From the NCBI GenBank assembly GCA_016185725.1, contig JACPNA010000051.1, positions 1 through 41,194 of the forward strand: DNA of 41,194 nt. Reading direction: 5' to 3'. A model generated the notes under the pieces. The model did no database searches, was not told the origin of the DNA, and worked only from the letters and a program-made list of their open reading frames with translations. The stretch comes from Candidatus Woesearchaeota archaeon (lineage in GTDB: Archaea; Nanobdellota; Nanobdellia; Woesearchaeales; GW2011-AR9). Position numbers and translations under genes: made by a program. Positions within the stretch are counted from its first letter, which is position 1; every line of letters begins with the position of its first letter. This document shows, one piece after another, positions 39,698-41,194 of this stretch.

Positions 39698-41089
39698 TTA
39701 AATATTCTTTTTTACCATCTCATACAATATTTGTTCATCACCGTTAAGATGCTCCCCTTTTATTTCTTTTAATCTCTCCCGTCTTTCATATAATCCCATT
39801 GATAACAATTTGCCATCTTTACTTCCTACAAGCAAATCGCAGTAATCCTTAAATTGCCGGTTGTCGCTTTCCACTCTCAGCACTCTTGCTATATCCCTGA
39901 GCCCGCGAAAATTAATCTTACCAGATTCCAAATATTCTTCAAATCGTTCTAGAAAAGCATCATAGTATTCCATTTTATCATTAATTTTTTCTAATTCCCC
40001 GCATAGTTCAGTATTGTTCAATAATTGGGCATATCCATTAAATATACTTAATCTATATCTCTCATCGGCAACACTTAATCTCAAATATAATCCTTCATCA
40101 ACATTCTTAACTTTATCTTTTACTAGTTCACCGCATTCTTTTTTTCTTTGCTCTTTAAGAAAAATTAATTTTTCTCTGGTGTATTCATAGTTTTGTCCAA
40201 CCAATGCAAGATATATGCTGCCACGATCATCAAATTTATTCTCGGCATCTTCCGAGCAAATACATTCTAAATATTTTCTGTCCAATGATAACCCTTCACC
40301 AAGCATATTTTTAACTATTTCTAATTTCTCCAACTCCCGCATTATTTTCTCTCTCTCCCCTAAATACTTAACGGGATCATTAAGAATGACCCTTAAATCA
40401 TCACTAATTTTCTTCGCTTCTGGAATCAATTCTTTATTAAAAATTAATTCTACTTTGTCTCCTTTTTTCAATTTATTTTTTTGCCGTATCTCCTGTTTAG
40501 TTGCCGCCTCATTGTCTAAAATACGATCAACTTGCACCTTCCACGAATACAACTGCGCAATCGACTCGCAACTCGCATACCATCTGTACAAATCATGTTT
40601 ATTTATCTTGCTAAACTCTCCTAACATTGCTAAATCTAAATATAAATCATTTAACTTTAATCTATTTTCAATCAACCTCTTATCAAAAAATTCACAATAA
40701 GAATACTGTTGACACAAATGAATAATTTCTTTAACATCATCAAAACCACTTTCCTTATTAAGATTATTAATCTTATCTTCCACTTCTCCTTCTAAAAACA
40801 CTAAATCATTGTATCGTGAATTTAATTCATACTCAATATTATTTAAAGCTTTATCTGCATTATTTAAAACTATATTCCGCAAATGATTACTGCTATCACC
40901 ATCATAATTTATAATATAATCTCTGCAACTTCTTATTTTTTCTTGTATACCTACAAATAATTTAGAACTAACATCTTCAGTTTTAATAAGAACTTTTAAT
41001 TCCTCTTCTCTTTTAATGATTTCTTCTAGCTTTGTTTTATTTATTATCCAGTCAATATACTGATCTTCCATACTTAATATTTTCATCAT
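39698..41089 (-). CDS. Long helical coiled-coil protein, convergent with the cluster
   Basis: The 463-residue protein is almost wholly helical and charged (MEDQYIDWIINKTKLEEIIK at the start, ELEKLEIVKNML in the middle), with heptad patterns but no membrane helix or catalytic motif. Its stop lies directly beside the last base of the membrane kinase gene, so the two transcripts must overlap. Its start overlaps the stop of the partial upstream gene by one base (TAATG). The style resembles the coiled-coil proteins of the neighbouring cluster, so it could be a further component on the other strand; that is inference. Confidence 0.7.
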   Translation of the reverse strand: MMKILSMEDQYIDWIINKTKLEEIIKREEELKVLIKTEDVSSKLFVGIQEKIRSCRDYIINYDGDSSNHLRNIVLNNADKALNNIEYELNSRYNDLVFLEGEVEDKINNLNKESGFDDVKEIIHLCQQYSYCEFFDKRLIENRLKLNDLYLDLAMLGEFSKINKHDLYRWYASCESIAQLYSWKVQVDRILDNEAATKQEIRQKNKLKKGDKVELIFNKELIPEAKKISDDLRVILNDPVKYLGEREKIMRELEKLEIVKNMLGEGLSLDRKYLECICSEDAENKFDDRGSIYLALVGQNYEYTREKLIFLKEQRKKECGELVKDKVKNVDEGLYLRLSVADERYRLSIFNGYAQLLNNTELCGELEKINDKMEYYDAFLERFEEYLESGKINFRGLRDIARVLRVESDNRQFKDYCDLLVGSKDGKLLSMGLYERRERLKEIKGEHLNGDEQILYEMVKKNI

Positions 41090-41194
41090 TAACCCGTTAT
41101 TGTTTTTGTTCCCATTGTTGAAGAATATTTTTTTTCTTGCTCAAGATCATATTTTTCATATTCCTTTAAAATATCCGCGGTAGTTATCTCTGCA
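41089..41194 (-). CDS. C-terminal end of an unidentified protein (partial)
   Basis: A frame enters from the right edge on the leftward strand and stops with TAA at 41089-41091, giving 34 residues: AEITTADILKEYEKYDLEQE then KKYSSTMGTKTITG. It is charged and probably helical. The stop overlaps the start of the 463-residue coiled-coil gene, which supports it as the preceding gene of that operon. Nothing can be said of its function from this fragment. Confidence 0.55.
   Translation of the reverse strand, partial: AEITTADILKEYEKYDLEQEKKYSSTMGTKTITG

Overview
The window is about 41 kb of AT-rich archaeal chromosome. Evidence for Archaea: a CDP-archaeol synthase, a diphthamide synthase (Dph2), ribosomal protein L37e, an Sm-like protein, an archaeal-type SRP54, a translin homologue, Lrp- and TrmB-type regulators, TATA boxes about 25-30 nt upstream of several starts, and tRNA genes interrupted by bulge-helix-bulge (BHB) introns. 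Gene style (compact, many small hypothetical proteins, class II LysRS) suggests a DPANN-type lineage such as Woesearchaeota/Pacearchaeota; that placement is inference.

Layout. 1-4.1 kb: KsgA/Dim1, a small internally duplicated basic protein, a Dph2 gene split into two adjacent frames, then lipid genes (CDP-alcohol phosphatidyltransferase, CarS) with a histidine phosphatase-like gene. 4.2-10.9 kb: an unknown gene, two different adenosylcobalamin-dependent (class II) ribonucleotide reductases and a PduO-type cobalamin adenosyltransferase that could supply their cofactor. 11-17.6 kb: a coiled-coil protein, PRPP synthetase, a VapB/VapC-like toxin-antitoxin remnant whose antitoxin is cut in two by a ~2.9 kb cassette (Lrp-type regulator plus radical SAM gene between inverted, imperfect repeats), and class II LysRS. 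17.6-20.5 kb: a 152-bp MITE with 10-bp target duplications, a pentameric ligand-gated ion channel homologue, a tRNA-Leu with two introns, a Cys-repeat lipoprotein, L37e and an Sm-like protein. 20.7-27.8 kb: translin, methyltransferase, metallophosphoesterase, U32 protein, zinc-ribbon and S4 proteins, a receiver-like protein, and an SRP54 operon with two unknown genes. 27.8-28.0 kb: a tRNA-Arg(UCG) that can only be folded if three introns (D loop, anticodon loop, T loop) are removed.

28.1-39.7 kb is the most unusual part: a divergent TrmB-type regulator followed by nine tightly packed, mostly overlapping co-directional genes: a lactate/malate-dehydrogenase-like protein, a probable beta-propeller, a cytoplasmic protein kinase with a coiled-coil tail, a second probable propeller, a PP2C phosphatase, three coiled-coil proteins sharing one N-terminal module (two with a membrane segment), and a membrane-spanning kinase with a large C-terminal beta-rich, Cys-containing domain. 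I read this as one phosphorylation-based transmembrane signalling system; I do not recognise it as a described system. A convergent coiled-coil operon abuts its end and runs off the window.

Repeats add a second theme: paired hairpin elements recur after unrelated genes (8.1 and 23.8 kb), and another inverted-repeat family sits upstream of prs and the Sm-like gene (12.5 and 20.5 kb). No CRISPR array or rRNA gene was seen.
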